Shown here: in pieces, positions 43,673-55,220 of the stretch
How positions within the stretch are numbered: position 1 is the stretch's first letter
How the letters are laid out: every line of letters begins with the position of its first letter
NCBI GenBank assembly: GCA_003049465.1
Contig: PYSS01000156.1
Location: 2,381-66,380 of the forward strand
Length of the DNA stretch: 64,000 bases
Source: Magnaporthiopsis rhizophila
Lineage: Eukaryota; Ascomycota; Sordariomycetes; Magnaporthales; Magnaporthaceae
Reading direction: 5' to 3'
Notes under the pieces: generated by a model
The model's input: the letters and a program-made list of their open reading frames with translations, nothing else
What the model was told of the DNA's origin: nothing
Database searches by the model: none
Program-made: the position numbers and the translations under genes

Positions 43673-46600
43673 CTAGTTCCCCGCGTTCTCACGGCGAAAC
43701 TTGGGCACGTACTTGCCGGGCGCCCCAGAGGCAGTCAGAGACTCCTTTGGAGGTGCCGGGGAGCCGTCGCGGCCGACTTGCCCGTCACGATCACGGGCCT
43801 CCCGGCTATTCTCGCCACGGCCAGAGTCGGTGCGGCTGGCCATGGGGGGGCCTCTGCCCGAGGCAGACCGGCTGGGCAGGTCGCGCTCAGCACTACCCGA
43901 TGCGTTCTTGGAAGCCTCACGCTCACGCCAGCTGGGCTTGCTGCCACCAGCACCGGTGAAGTTGAGGCGCGGCGGGCCGCCCGCGGACCTATCGTTGGAG
44001 TCGGTGCGCTCCATCGGAGTGCCCGTCCGGGCCGGCGGTGCCGGGGGAGGCGCGCCTTCCGAGGCATTTTGCGAAGGAACCCTGTCTCGCCAGCTGGGCC
44101 TGGCCCCTGCCGCCCCTGCCAGTTGGAGACGCGGCGGCCCGCCAGAGGACTCTGCGGCTCTCTGCGGAGGTGCTGCGGGAGGTGCGGCCGCCATCTTCTC
44201 CTTCTCCCGCTTGCGCCTCTCGAGAGCCTCCTCCTCGCGGCGAGCCTGCAGAGCCGCCTTCTCCGCCATCTCCTGCCGCTCCTGCTCGCGCTGGGCCCTG
44301 ATCTTAGCAAGCTGCTCCTTTCTCTCCTCGTCGCGCTTCTCCTTCTCCTCCTTCTCCTTGGCGGCGCGCTCCTCCGCCTCGCGGAGCAGCCGCTCCTCCT
44401 CTTCCCTCGCCCTCTTCTCGCGGAGCTTGCGCTCGCGGTAGTCCTTCTTCCGTATCGCAATCTGCTTCTCCAGCTCCTTCTCCGCATCGCGACGACGCTT
44501 CTCAAACTCGTGGCCACGGCGCGCGTGGAGCTGCTGCTTGAACGCCTCGTAGTGGGGCATCAAGCGGCTCAGACGGTGCTTGAGCTCCACGCTCTCGGTG
44601 TGTTTGATCTTGGAGTCCTTTAGTGTCTCCTCCTTCATGACGTTGTATGCGACAAGGTCCCGCTCCTTCTGTGCCTCGTAGTCCGCGCCGAGCTTCTTGA
44701 CCTCCTCCTTACGGTAGGCCCGCTCCAAGTGATCGATACGCTTGCCCGTGATCCGAAGTTTCTCGTTAATGTCGTTCTTCTCACGCTCCAGCTGTGCGAC
44801 CTTGATGGCGCGGATCTGGGATGTGTCCAGGTTGGCCAGATCCTCTGTGTTGAGGTCGAGAGCATTAGGTCCAATCTTAAGGTCCTTGATGAGACTCTCG
44901 GCCTCTTTCTTGCGGATCTCCTGGAGCTCCTTCTCCTGCCTTTTGCGCTCGCGCTCCTTTTGCTCCTCGGCCAGGCGCTGTTGCTCCGCCTCCAGGAGTG
45001 CTTGCTCTCGGAGCCTCTTCATCTTGGCGTTCTCCTTTTCACGCTTCGCCTGCAGCTCCGAGGCTTCCTCCTTGCGCTTCTGGATGATGTCCTTCCTGGC
45101 GAGAATATCGCGGTGCTCCTTGTCGGCGCCAGCCCTGGCTCGCGCCAGGGCAGCATCACGAGCCTTGATTCGCGACTCGTTGAAGGAAGGATCAACATAG
45201 TAGCAGGTTGTATACAAGGCCCTGCCCAGTCGCACAAGCTGCGAGCGGACAATCTCAGAAGGCGTCCTCTGAAGCCTCTGCACGGTCCCGCTCTCTGCCT
45301 CGGCAGAACCAGCCGCAGAACCCGAGTGTGAAGCTTTGGAGGAGGAGAATATGTCGGTGTCGAAGCTCAGCACGCCCGTAGCGTGATCCATGCGGATAGC
45401 AAGGTCTCCCTTTTTGTTGCCGTTCATGATGAACTTCTCGATCGTGGCGCGGGTAACCTGGAAAGGCTCGGGAAACTGCGCCAAGCTCTCGACAAACTCC
45501 AGATCGACCGTCTCGTAGACCTGAGACAGCTGCTGGAAGAGCCTGGTAAGAATGACCTGCTGCAGAGGAAGAACATACTTCTGCATGTCGGCATCGGCGC
45601 CGATCTGAGCCAGGATGGGAGAAATCTTCTTGCAGATGGACAGGGGGTGGAAGTCAACCTCGAGGATATTGTAAAGATCTCTAATCTCAGGGCGGGCCTG
45701 TTGGAGAAGTGACTTGGAGAGGGCATCCTTGAACAGCACAGCACGAGTCGGGGCCTGGCTCATGTTGAGCAGATGCGTGAGGCGCGAGTTTTTGTTCTTC
45801 TTGGCCTCATCAAAGTCAACCATGGCGCCACGGGAGCGCGTGGTGCTGATGACCGGGATTGACAGGGCCGAAAGCAACACAAACGAGGCGGCCCTCTGAA
45901 GGTCGGCGCTGGTGGCCGGAGGGTTGTCGGCCTTCTTGCCTTGTCCACTGGCAACAATGGCGGCAGATTGGCGAAGCAGCGAGTAGTAGCGAGACCAAGC
46001 GGCGGCGTGGAAGAGGTAGTTCTCGCCCACGAGGAAGATTCGGGTCAGCTTCTCGTAGTAGTTCGCCATCATGACGTTCTTGGGGGGCCGTTTGCTCAGG
46101 TTGAGCAAGGTGTGGATGTCCTCAACACTACGGAAGGCCTCCTGCCAAAGCTCGAGCTCGACGGCGACATTAAGCTGCTGGAAACGGGTCTCCAGGTGGC
46201 GCTGCAGGGTATCCGGGTCATTCAAGTTGATGGCATGCATCTGGGTCGAGTACTTGGCCGCGGTCTGCACATGATTCCTGAGGAGCTCGCACAGGCGGCG
46301 GAACTCGGTCTTCCTGGTGTACTTGAGACAGAAATCAAAAGCCTGCATGGCAGTGCTCTGGTAGAGGAGCTCCAGGCGCGCATTGTTGCGTAGAATGTCG
46401 AGGACGGTCCGGTAAGCCTCCCAAAGGAACTTGAGCCAGGGGGTGACGATGGCGCGGTCAGTACGGTCGCGCGACTGCTCGCCAGAGACGGTGGCGAGGA
46501 GGATCGACTCGGGTGTCTCGGTGGCCTCGAGGTCGTCGACGTTGGTGGTGGCCGTGGCCTCGATGCTGGACTGGACTTCATCGGCCTTTTGCTGGGCGGC

Positions 46601-47196
46601 GGTGACCTTGTCCGCGGCCAGCTCGATGAACTTTTTCAAGACGAGCTAAATTCGACAAACAGTGCGGCGAGTTAGAGCCATGGCGACGCAAACACAAGGT
46701 GCCATACGCATGCGCGGGACAACTGTCCCAGGAACGTGGAAGGCCATCAGGAGCATGGTAGAAGATGTACCTCGATAGTCCCGACGTTGGTGTTCTGGGC
46801 GATATTCTTGTATTGGTACAGGGCATCCTTGGCCAGCTTGCCCTTCTTCTGCTCGACCGAGAGCTCGACCAGAAGGAGCATCACCGGCTCCAGCGAGGCG
46901 ATGGGAACATTGCGGGACCGCTTCGAGGTGATGTGCTCGTGGAGAAGGGTCAAGGCGGCGGGCGCCTGCTTGACGCCGATGAGCTCATTGGCGCGTTTGA
47001 GAACATTCTCTGGTTTTTGGTGGGGTGGAGGAGGCTGTTACGGCAAGTCAGCGAAGGCATCAAGGCGGCGGCGATGGTGGTGGTTCCATGAGTGGTGGGC
47101 GGCAGCCGAGAACAGTGGCAGAGCGAGGAGAGGGGTAAAATGGCGCTGGTGGTCGAAGCGGCGTGGCTAGAAGCGGGCAAGGCAGAGACTTACCAT
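43673..47196 (-). CDS. TIF32: Translation initiation factor eIF3 subunit a (Tif32/Rpg1)
   Basis: Largest eIF3 subunit, a scaffold for 43S preinitiation complex assembly on the 40S ribosome. Exons 47196-47194, 47034-46771 and 46645-43673 give 1079 residues. The first coding exon is just the ATG, followed directly by a GTAAGT donor. The splice gives MPPPPHQKPENVLKRANELI, the conserved eIF3a N-terminus. A TPR-like/PCI region extends to about residue 500 (YEKLTRIFLVGENYLFHAAA). A long highly charged coiled coil follows at about 540-880 (EEEERLLREAEERAAKEKEE). The C-terminal tail has two copies of a GGPPRL...PSWR.R..S.NAS unit and ends YVPKFRRENAGN. The middle intron has the GTACAT donor. All joints are in phase 0. 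Confidence 0.95.
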
Positions 47197-49799
47197 GATG
47201 GGCAACCTCGCCTGCGGGCATCAAAAAAATCGTAGGACCAACTTGTGATTTCTCTGAGACGCGGCGCAAGCCAAAAGCGCGAGACGGCGGTGACTTGGCC
47301 GGCACTCTCGTCGAATTTGCGAGGCGTGCGCTCTCTGGCCAAAGAAGGGTCGGGGTTCCTATTCGGACGGTCGCCGCAGCAAAAAGGTTTTTTGCCCTAC
47401 TGCTTCTCTTTCTGTGGGCTTGGGCTGATGCGGAGCCCACATTCGGTTGGGTTTGGAGGGACAGCGAAGGCAGGGTGTAACGTCACGTGCCTGGACCGGT
47501 CTCCGCCTTTGGATTTGCTGGAGAGAGGAGTCGAGCCGCCGAGTCCGGCCCCGCTCAACAAGGCAGCGGCTTACAGCGGGCTCACGCCGCACGCGGGAGC
47601 CATTGTGGGCTGAAGAGGGGGAGGAAGCTTGGTTACAAGTATGGTCTGGACCCATCCTTTCAACATTCGGCCACGATCTGCTTCGTTCCTGTTCATGGCC
47701 GTGTGGAATTCCACGCAGTGCAGGCATGCGGGCTGAAACGTCGCATGGTAGGTATACAGGAGGCACATCTACCACGACGGGCGATAGAAGTAAGTCCGTA
47801 TCCGCACCTATCGATAACCGGACTCGGCCTGGATGGACGGCCGTGGAGTTCCGTGGTCGTGGGTATCTTGCACAGGTGACGACGTTGCATTGATTGTGCC
47901 CAAGTCAGCGGGCAGGCAAGTCGGAATCCGCAGGCACAGGCAGCGGCCTGTGGTGCAATCTCGCCTATTCGCAGCCAGTATCGTAGCAGCGACCCAAAAG
48001 CCACCACTAATGCAGCGGGACATATGGAGTTACCACGGCAGTCAGGACGAATTGTGCCTGCATCAGGTGTACCTGGCTATCCGACCATTCTGCGCTGCTT
48101 CCCCAGATATCGCACCGCAGCAACCCACTAGTGCCGAAGCAACGGCCACTGCCTGTATGTATTTTCCGCCCCAGGTTATGTCGCCGTGGTCGCGTCGTCC
48201 GCCAGCCCAGATGCGCCAGGTGGGTTGACGGGCGTCGCAACTCCCGACCAGCTGCCCCCTACCTGGTAAGTACTTGCCTACGAATAGGGAGTGATTGCGT
48301 CTCTGACTAGTCCATTAAACGATACGTGATCACGACCGACAGACGTGATTTGCTTGGCCCAGGACAACGGGACGGGTCCAAGACGCACGGCGATGAATCC
48401 GCAATGACAATTGGAACCCAGCAGGGGATCATGCAGTCGACCCAAACGGCCTGACACGGGCCGCATCCCAGCCATTGATATCCAAGGGTGACTAGAGGTG
48501 CATACGAGCAGGGAGGAATGGCTGGGACAGGACGAAATGGGAATACCCAGAAACAGAGAAACACAAAACAAAAGCAAAAGGAACACATTATGCCGGAGCT
48601 ACCTCCGGGAGCGAGAAGAAACAGAAACCACAAATAAAACCTCAATCATGCGGGCGCCGGCCGGATCAGGGAGTGAATGTGGCAATAGAGCGCGAGATGG
48701 GATTGGGCTTCCCCACCCTCGTGCCCGTTCGCTTGTGCAATAACGCGTCTGAACCCGGGCCCCTCTTTCGCCGCCTAGATGCATGCGGGACTGTGCTTGT
48801 GCTACCTCCACTGCGCGACCGGGCCTACCCCTGAGCAGCCAATGGGATGGCGGAGCGCAATTTCCAGCTCCGAAAGAGTGAAATCTTGCTTGCTGGGCCC
48901 GCCAGGTCTCCTGCGCCATCCCTCCGCAAGCCCCTTACCGACCAGAGTGGACACTTTTTATTAGCATTTGACAGGCGGAGGCGGCTTCGAGCTCTGCTCT
49001 CCTCTAACCCGCCCATCCCATCCTGTCGCTGTGTCTGTTCCATCGCTCCTCGCATCGGCCACTCCCACCGATCGCAAATCGCACACCGTCCACCACCTGC
49101 AATCCCCACGCCATTCCGCCGCAGCCATCGCCGGCATTCCAGGCCCTCGCCGCCCATTGCCAATCGGTCGTCGCCCTATCCTTCGCCTTCTTTTCTTGCC
49201 GACCCGACTGGCCATTCTATGTGAAACATAAAGTTCAATCCGCCCAATCCCGCCAACTGTAAGTTGCCCGAGAGCAGCAGGAAAAAAAAGGAACCTGCAC
49301 CCGCATCCACAAGCTCAAGATTCCTATATCCGATTTTCCATTTTTCCTCCTGCATCACTCTGGACAGTACCTTTGTCCCTGCTTTCCCGCCCCTTGCAAC
49401 CCAAAGCCAAAAAAAAAAAAAAAAAAAAAAAAGTGCCAGATAAGAACGGCAAGAGGCGGAAAAAACAAACACCAGACTCTTGATCTGGAACACACGCGGT
49501 GCCGCAAAAAAAGGAGGGGGTCCAGCAAAATAAGAAAAAAACGCAAACTGTGAGGTGCTAGGGAGCCAGCCAGCCAGAACCGGCAGCAGCGGAAGGGTAA
49601 ACACAAAGAGCAAAAAGAGCCCGCCAGACGCAACCCGAAAGCCTGGGCCTTGACACCACCTCTACCACTGCCACTGCCACTATCATTGCCACCATCCACC
49701 ACACCTCTACCTCGCAACCACCTCACTTGCCGCAATCGCCACCATCACGCTCGCTCGCATTCGTTCTACTACCACCGATTCCGTCGCTAACTTGTCGCC
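47197..49799. other. Divergent intergenic region, eIF3a / G-gamma
   Basis: 2.6 kb between divergent genes. It has a CACGTG box at 47484-47489 (288 nt upstream of eIF3a), a 24-nt A tract at 49409-49432, and a CT-rich leader from about 48950 to 49800 preceding G-gamma. No gene or RNA is recognised. Confidence 0.5.
47484..47489. promoter_or_regulatory. CACGTG box upstream of eIF3a gene
   Basis: Sequence TAACGTCACGTGCC contains a bHLH-type CACGTG core, 288 nt from the eIF3a ATG. Function is inference. Confidence 0.3.
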
Positions 49800-50477
49800 A
49801 TGAACCAACACCAGGATCGCGAGGGTCCGGACAAACAGGAGCAACAGCAGCAGCACAGCCAGAACCGTCGCACCGCCGCCCCTGGAAGCAGTAATAGCAG
49901 TAGTAGGCAGCACGCTCGCAGCGCACAACCTGGCCCGTCGCGCCTATCCGCCGTCGCATTTCATTCCTCTGTCGCCACCCGCGACTCGAGTCCGTCCGCC
50001 ACCGTAGCCGAAATGCCGCAGTACACGTCGAGAGACATGGGCGACCCATCGCAGATCAGGAGGAATAAGCAGAGCATGGCCGACCTGAAGCTGCGCCGGT
50101 TGACGGAGCTCAACAGTCGGTTGAAGGAGGACCTGGAGCGGGAACGGATCCCCGTGAGCCAAGCATCCAAGAGGTGAGCGCATTGGTTTCCTTGTTTTTT
50201 TTCCTCCCTCCTCGATCTGCCGAATTGCCGGGGTTTCCAATTATCCTTTCCAATCGCACGGTCGACTGGGGTCGCAGACAACACGGGCAACCACGGCACT
50301 TTCGCCCCTCGCTTGTCTGTCTGGTTATGGTGCTGACATTAGGCGTTTCTTCAAAGCATAATCGCGTATTGCAACAGCACCCGAGACTACATGGTCCCAT
50401 CAGTGTGGGGCGTTGTTCCCAAGGGCGAGGATCCGTACGCGCCACAACAGAACGGCGGCTGCTGTCTGGTGATGTAG
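49800..50477 (+). CDS. Heterotrimeric G-protein gamma subunit
   Basis: Gamma subunit that pairs with G-beta and is lipid-anchored at the plasma membrane, used in nutrient, pheromone and developmental signalling. Exon 1 runs to 50173 and exon 2 is 50357-50477. From the ATG at 50013 (MPQYTSRDMGDPSQI) the product is 93 residues, the usual length for filamentous ascomycetes. The helix SMADLKLRRLTELNSRLKED pairs with G-beta. The C-terminus ends in CCLVM: CLVM is a CaaX prenylation box and the preceding Cys is a likely palmitoylation site. An in-frame ATG at 49800 would add 71 Gln/Ser-rich residues. I give the wider span because the frame is open throughout, but favour 50013 as the main start. The intron (50174-50356) has a GTGAGC donor and an AAAG acceptor. 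Confidence 0.9.
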
Positions 50478-53244
50478 ATGGCGTGGGTCGACCCGGGGTT
50501 CCCCCAAGGTTACAGGCCGGACGAGGACGGCGAGGCAATACCGCGCCTTGTTACGCACGACTCCGCGCCAGCTCGATGTTTTGATATTGTCGAAGCGCTC
50601 CAGATACCCAGACTCGAAGCGGATCCGCAAAAGCTCAAGGGCAACGACGCGCCATCGGAAGGTTACTCTCTTTCTTTCTTTTTCACTACGAGGTGATACC
50701 GGCGACGAAGTAGACGTGGTGGACGCACAAGATGAGGACGAGATGATCCTGAAGGCAACAGGAAAAAAAAAAAGAGAAAGGGTACCAAAACTGGGAGGAA
50801 GAAACAACAACACCCTGGAAGAAAGGAAGCACCGACAAAGCCCCATCGCAACAAGGGCCACCTTGGGACGACCTTTGGGGCGAAGCTCTTCATGGCCAAC
50901 GCATATCCCGGGACCTCACGATGGCCTTCTTTTTCCGTGTTTGCGGCGTTGGACTGCGCAAGACGAAGTGCATGCGACGGAGGGCGGCAGGGTTCATCGG
51001 GTCCTTACGATAATGGTATTTCCTCTCTATTTCACCTCCCGGCCGATCAGGGGGTTCCTTCTCTTTTCCCGCATTTTCTTCCCTCGGACGGTTTCTTGAT
51101 TCAATGGACGGCAAGCAGGCAGGCTGCACATTTTTCTATCTTTTTTTTTTTTTTTTTTTTTTTCCTTTTGTTTGTTTTTTGCTTCCCTCACTCTTCATGT
51201 AATAAACGCCTTTTTCATTCTTCTCCTTCCACTGTTCTAGTACTACCTAGCCAATGACCCTACCGTTTCTTTCCTCCTTCCCTCGACTCTTTCACCTGCT
51301 TTTATCGTCCACTGTCACCACTTCCTCTCGGCTCGGTCCTCCCATACGTTTCTTTTTTATCCTTTTTATTTTACCACGAACCTATTCCCATAAATGACAC
51401 GGTCTCGCGTCGCCCTTGTTTATTAACATCTTATTTACCCTTTTGCTCCCGTCTACAGCGCTGCTCGTTTCGCTCGTTTTCTCAAGTGCTCTGGGAAGCC
51501 TTGTGCTGGTGGTGCCATCTGCTATATCTAACACAAGTTACTGCGCTGTGCAATACCTCGACAAATGGATACCTATTTATTTTGCTTATTGATATTTACT
51601 ATTGAAGCCTGCCCGCCTGCCGAGATACCCTAATGAATGTCTCGCCCGGCACGCCTCTATGTCTTGGTCTCTCTCGATTCTCGCGGGGTGAATGACAGGG
51701 TGACGCGACACAGGGAGCCGGGCGTCTGAGGCCTGTGTAGCAGAATCTGATACAGCAAGCTATTTTTCCCGTGGCCCAGGCGAATCATGTTTGACGCTTT
51801 TGTGACGCCGTGCTCAAAAGAACCTCCCCCATTCGATATAACATGCCTTGTTTGTACCAGCAACTGCTGATTACCTACCTACCTCGGCCGGCAAACACAC
51901 ATGCACACAGCTTTGTTGCGCGAAGGGCGGCCTCGGCGTCCGTCGGGATGGCGGGAAGGCCGCCCCCAGGGATTTGCCGGCATGCGGCGCCGGACTTTTG
52001 ATGGCGGGTCCATCTGGGGCACGGACATGGGACGAGCCTTCATATCTTCTCTGATGCCAAGACGATTCTCGAGGCAAGCCCAGGGGAGGGCAGCACGGTT
52101 TGCTCGGCCTCGCCCGTCCGCTTTCTTTTTTCTTTTTTTTATCTTTGTAACTGTTTATGTTCAAGCTTTTTCCGTCCGTTGTTTTTTAGTGCGGGAGGTG
52201 AGAAGAAGAAGAAAAAGGAGAACCATGAAAAAAAGAAAAGAAAGAAAGGAGGAGAAAAAAAAGAGAGAGAAAAGCTTGCGCGATCTGGATGCTCCACGGG
52301 CTCTCGTCATGTCGTGAGGGGTGGAGTTCCTTGATCGGCTGGGAGCAAGTCTAGCGAGGGATAAAAATCCGAAGAACCCGAGAAGCCCATCCCTCAAACC
52401 GAACCACACACTGTTTCCCCAAGACCCAAAAAGTTAGGTAGGTCGGGTCGGTCTCGTTGATTGGTTGATATCTGATAGATTGGCAGGTTGGGGGTTACGT
52501 AGGGTCGTCATTGTTCGGGCGGCTGGTAGGTTGCTGCTTCCATGGGTGCATGGGTGGGTGATGGGTGTGCCGTCTTCTTTCCCGAGCTTCGTACCTTTTT
52601 GTCGGGCGACCGGGATACCCCCTCGCGGCACCTATTTCTTTGTCCGGGGCATCGCGGCCAATCGGGGTCGAATCCCCGCTCCATCCCCAACTTTATGTGC
52701 CCTGTGCGTACGGAAGGAGCAATTAACCCCTCACCTAGATACCTCGAAGCTGTCGTCACATATGACAAGCTGCATGCGGGCTGTTTATGACGGGACAATT
52801 TTCCATTGTCCGTTTTTATTTTCTCGATATCGATAACCCACACGCGGCAACCTAACCTACATACCTAGGTAGGCACCTAATTCGAGGCGGGTGACCCTCC
52901 ATGTACCAGCCTGGCCGTCGTCGTGATCTTGGGAAACCTAGAAGAGACACAGACACATGCCAATAAACTTGACCACAACTTAACCTTTTGTTGATATCGA
53001 TCGAGCTTACTCATTCTTCGTCTTATCACCCCCTAACGGACCCTTCTTTCTCCCACAACGCTATCTATTTTTTTTTTTTTTTTCCTAGGTTCCTTTCAGT
53101 TCACGTCCTGCTACTCCCCGCGGACAAGAAAGGAGAGAAGAACCAAAACTCGGCCTATCGAAAACAAAAAGCATCATCACCAGCCGGCGAGGCAAAAAGT
53201 ACATCCACGATTAGGGAGAGAGAGAGAGTGTGTGTGTGAGAAGA
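50478..53244. other. Intergenic region, G-gamma 3' end and SelW-like promoter
   Basis: 2.8 kb with pyrimidine-rich stretches and T-runs (about 51142-51164 and 53069-53084), an A/G-rich run at 52200-52275, and ACCTAGGTAGG motifs at about 52862-52874. I see no tRNA; a T-arm-like hairpin at 52663-52678 lacks the rest of a cloverleaf. Confidence 0.5.
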
Positions 53245-54252
53245 ATGAGTGGCGACACCAAGTCACCCTCACCACCGTCGTCGCAGCCCGCGCAGCCCGG
53301 CATGCAGATGGAGGAGAAGCACTTGTCTCCTAGACCGGCAGCTATGGATGCTGAGCTCCCGCTTCCCCGGGTCACGATAAAGTTTTGCACCCAATGCAAG
53401 TGGATGCTCCGTGCGGCATATGTGCGTTTCTTTTTTTCCCCCAACCTTCTCCCCATGTCGTCATCCCCTGCCTTGAAAGTAAACCTGCCGTTACTTCAAT
53501 GGGTATATTCATCTATCCATCTATCCATCCACACACACGCGAAAGCCAGTTCGTCTGCATGGATAGAATGATATACGAGGACGGGCGATCTGCCATTTGT
53601 TGTTCCTCCACATGTTGCTCACCTCGAGGTTACCTTGTACCTCCCAGGTACCTACCTACCGCCAACCTCGTAGATAGGTGCCTAGGTAGCCATGTCGCCA
53701 GAGCAATAACTGACGGCTTAGATGCACCAATACCAGTACGCCCAAGAGCTCCTCTCAACCTTCTCCACCTCGCTGGGTGAGGTGGCTCTCCAACCCTCAA
53801 CCGGCGGCGTCTTCGTCGTCCAGATACACCACTACATCCCGCCGACAGCATCGTCACCACCACCACCACCGGCAGCAGCGGCCCAGACGGCGCGCACGCT
53901 CTGGGACCGCAAGACGGACGGCGGCTTCCCCGAGACCAAGGAGCTCAAGCGTCGCGTGCGGGACGTCATCGAGCCCGGCCGGAACCTCGGCCACGTCGAT
54001 AGGGATTATCCGGCGCCGGCCCGTGCGCCAATCGAGGAGTCCCGTGCCACTGGAGGAGATGCTCCGACGGCTGGTGCGCATCACCAAGAACCTGCAGGAC
54101 TCGGAGGCACCCCCTCACGGCCTCGACCGTCAGCAGAGGTTACCGCAACAACATTACCGGCGGCAGAACGCCTTGATCTCACACATCGCGCTGCCGTCGG
54201 TCCGGCGGCTGGTGACGCTGGACCTGAGCCAAAATGCGAAGACTGTCAGTAA
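53245..54252 (+). CDS. SelW/SelT/SelH-family (Rdx) thioredoxin-like protein
   Basis: Small redox-type fold of the Rdx family, here with Cys in place of selenocysteine. Exons 53245-53421 and 53737-54252 give 230 residues. The catalytic motif is C-T-Q-C in TIKFCTQCKWMLRAAY at about 43-58. The spliced joint AAY|YAQELLSTFSTSLGEVALQ continues the family core, followed by GGVFVV, LWDRKTDGGFPETKELKRRV and IEPGRNLGHVDRD. A Pro-rich insert separates the strands. The tail beyond about residue 150 is low complexity and ends in a second CxxC (KCEDCQ). A different frame over the tail has more coding-like codon use, so a frameshift is possible. The intron is 315 nt, longer than most here, with a GTGCGT donor and GGTACC/CCTAGG motifs inside. 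The redox substrate is unknown. Confidence 0.82.
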
Positions 54253-55220
54253 ACTGCACCTCATCCTCATCAGTGATATGGCTAGATAGGTTGGTTGGTT
54301 GGTAAACAGGAGGTAGCTACACCTAGGTAGGAAGGAAGGAAGGAAAGGAAGACTGTAGCTAGACACCCTACCAACTAGCTGCCTTTGAATAATACGCCTG
54401 AGACCTCAAGATACATGAAGTCGCTCAGCAATCATGACCCATCCACCCCAAAGCCCGCGACAAGGACTTGGCCTCCTGTGGCCGTTATTATGCGTCGCAG
54501 CAAAAGTTCACAAGTATGCTCGCCCGATAGTAACAGCCCTGTCGGTCTAGGATTGACGAGTACATACCTACCTGCTGAAGAGCCGCTGGGCATGACGTCG
54601 GCTACATCGGGCAGGCATCCTGAGCCTCAACAATGAGAGTGGCCCCTGCTGGAGGGGGTCCTGACAGACGTCATCATAAAGGTCATAGTTGGTCAAAGGA
54701 GGATCGTTATCTATATTCCCCGTTGATCGAGGATTGGCCATGCGTGCCAACCACAACACATCGACAACCATGCCTGCCAAGGGAAAGCTCTCATGAAAGT
54801 CCGTTTCATTCCAACAAGTTGCGTGCATCATCTCCTGTTTTTCTTGCCGCAACAAGAGCCCGGAGCAGCCGTGCCACGAGGGCGGCGGCCGACCGCTATG
54901 ATTAGGATCGACTGTGGGGGTCGGTGGTGGCTTATCGGGACCGGCGGCGAGAGCAGGGCCATTGCGAAAAAAAGAAACGTCTCAAAAAAAGGGGAAGAAA
55001 ACAAGTCACACAAAAGATGATTTTAAGCAGACGAGGCAAGAAAGAAGAAATACGAAGAAAAAAAAGTCTTGACAAGGCCAATGCGACTCAGCGCCTAGCC
55101 GCTTTCGGGGGTGAAGGAGAGATGGATAGTATATGGGGTCCTCGGTGATGGCGATCGAGAAGAAACTAACGGCCGCGTCCGAACCTAGAAGACCGAAGCG
55201 GGATGGTGTGAATTCACTGT
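54253..55220. other. Convergent intergenic region, SelW-like / PP1
   Basis: 3' space of two convergent genes with an ACACCTAGGTAGG motif and an (AAGG)n run at about 54319-54346. No gene recognised. Confidence 0.55.

Noticed and set aside
52663..52678. tRNA T-arm-like hairpin CGGGGTCGAATCCCCG
   Set aside because: The loop lacks the invariant TTC pattern and no acceptor stem, D-arm or anticodon arm can be placed upstream.
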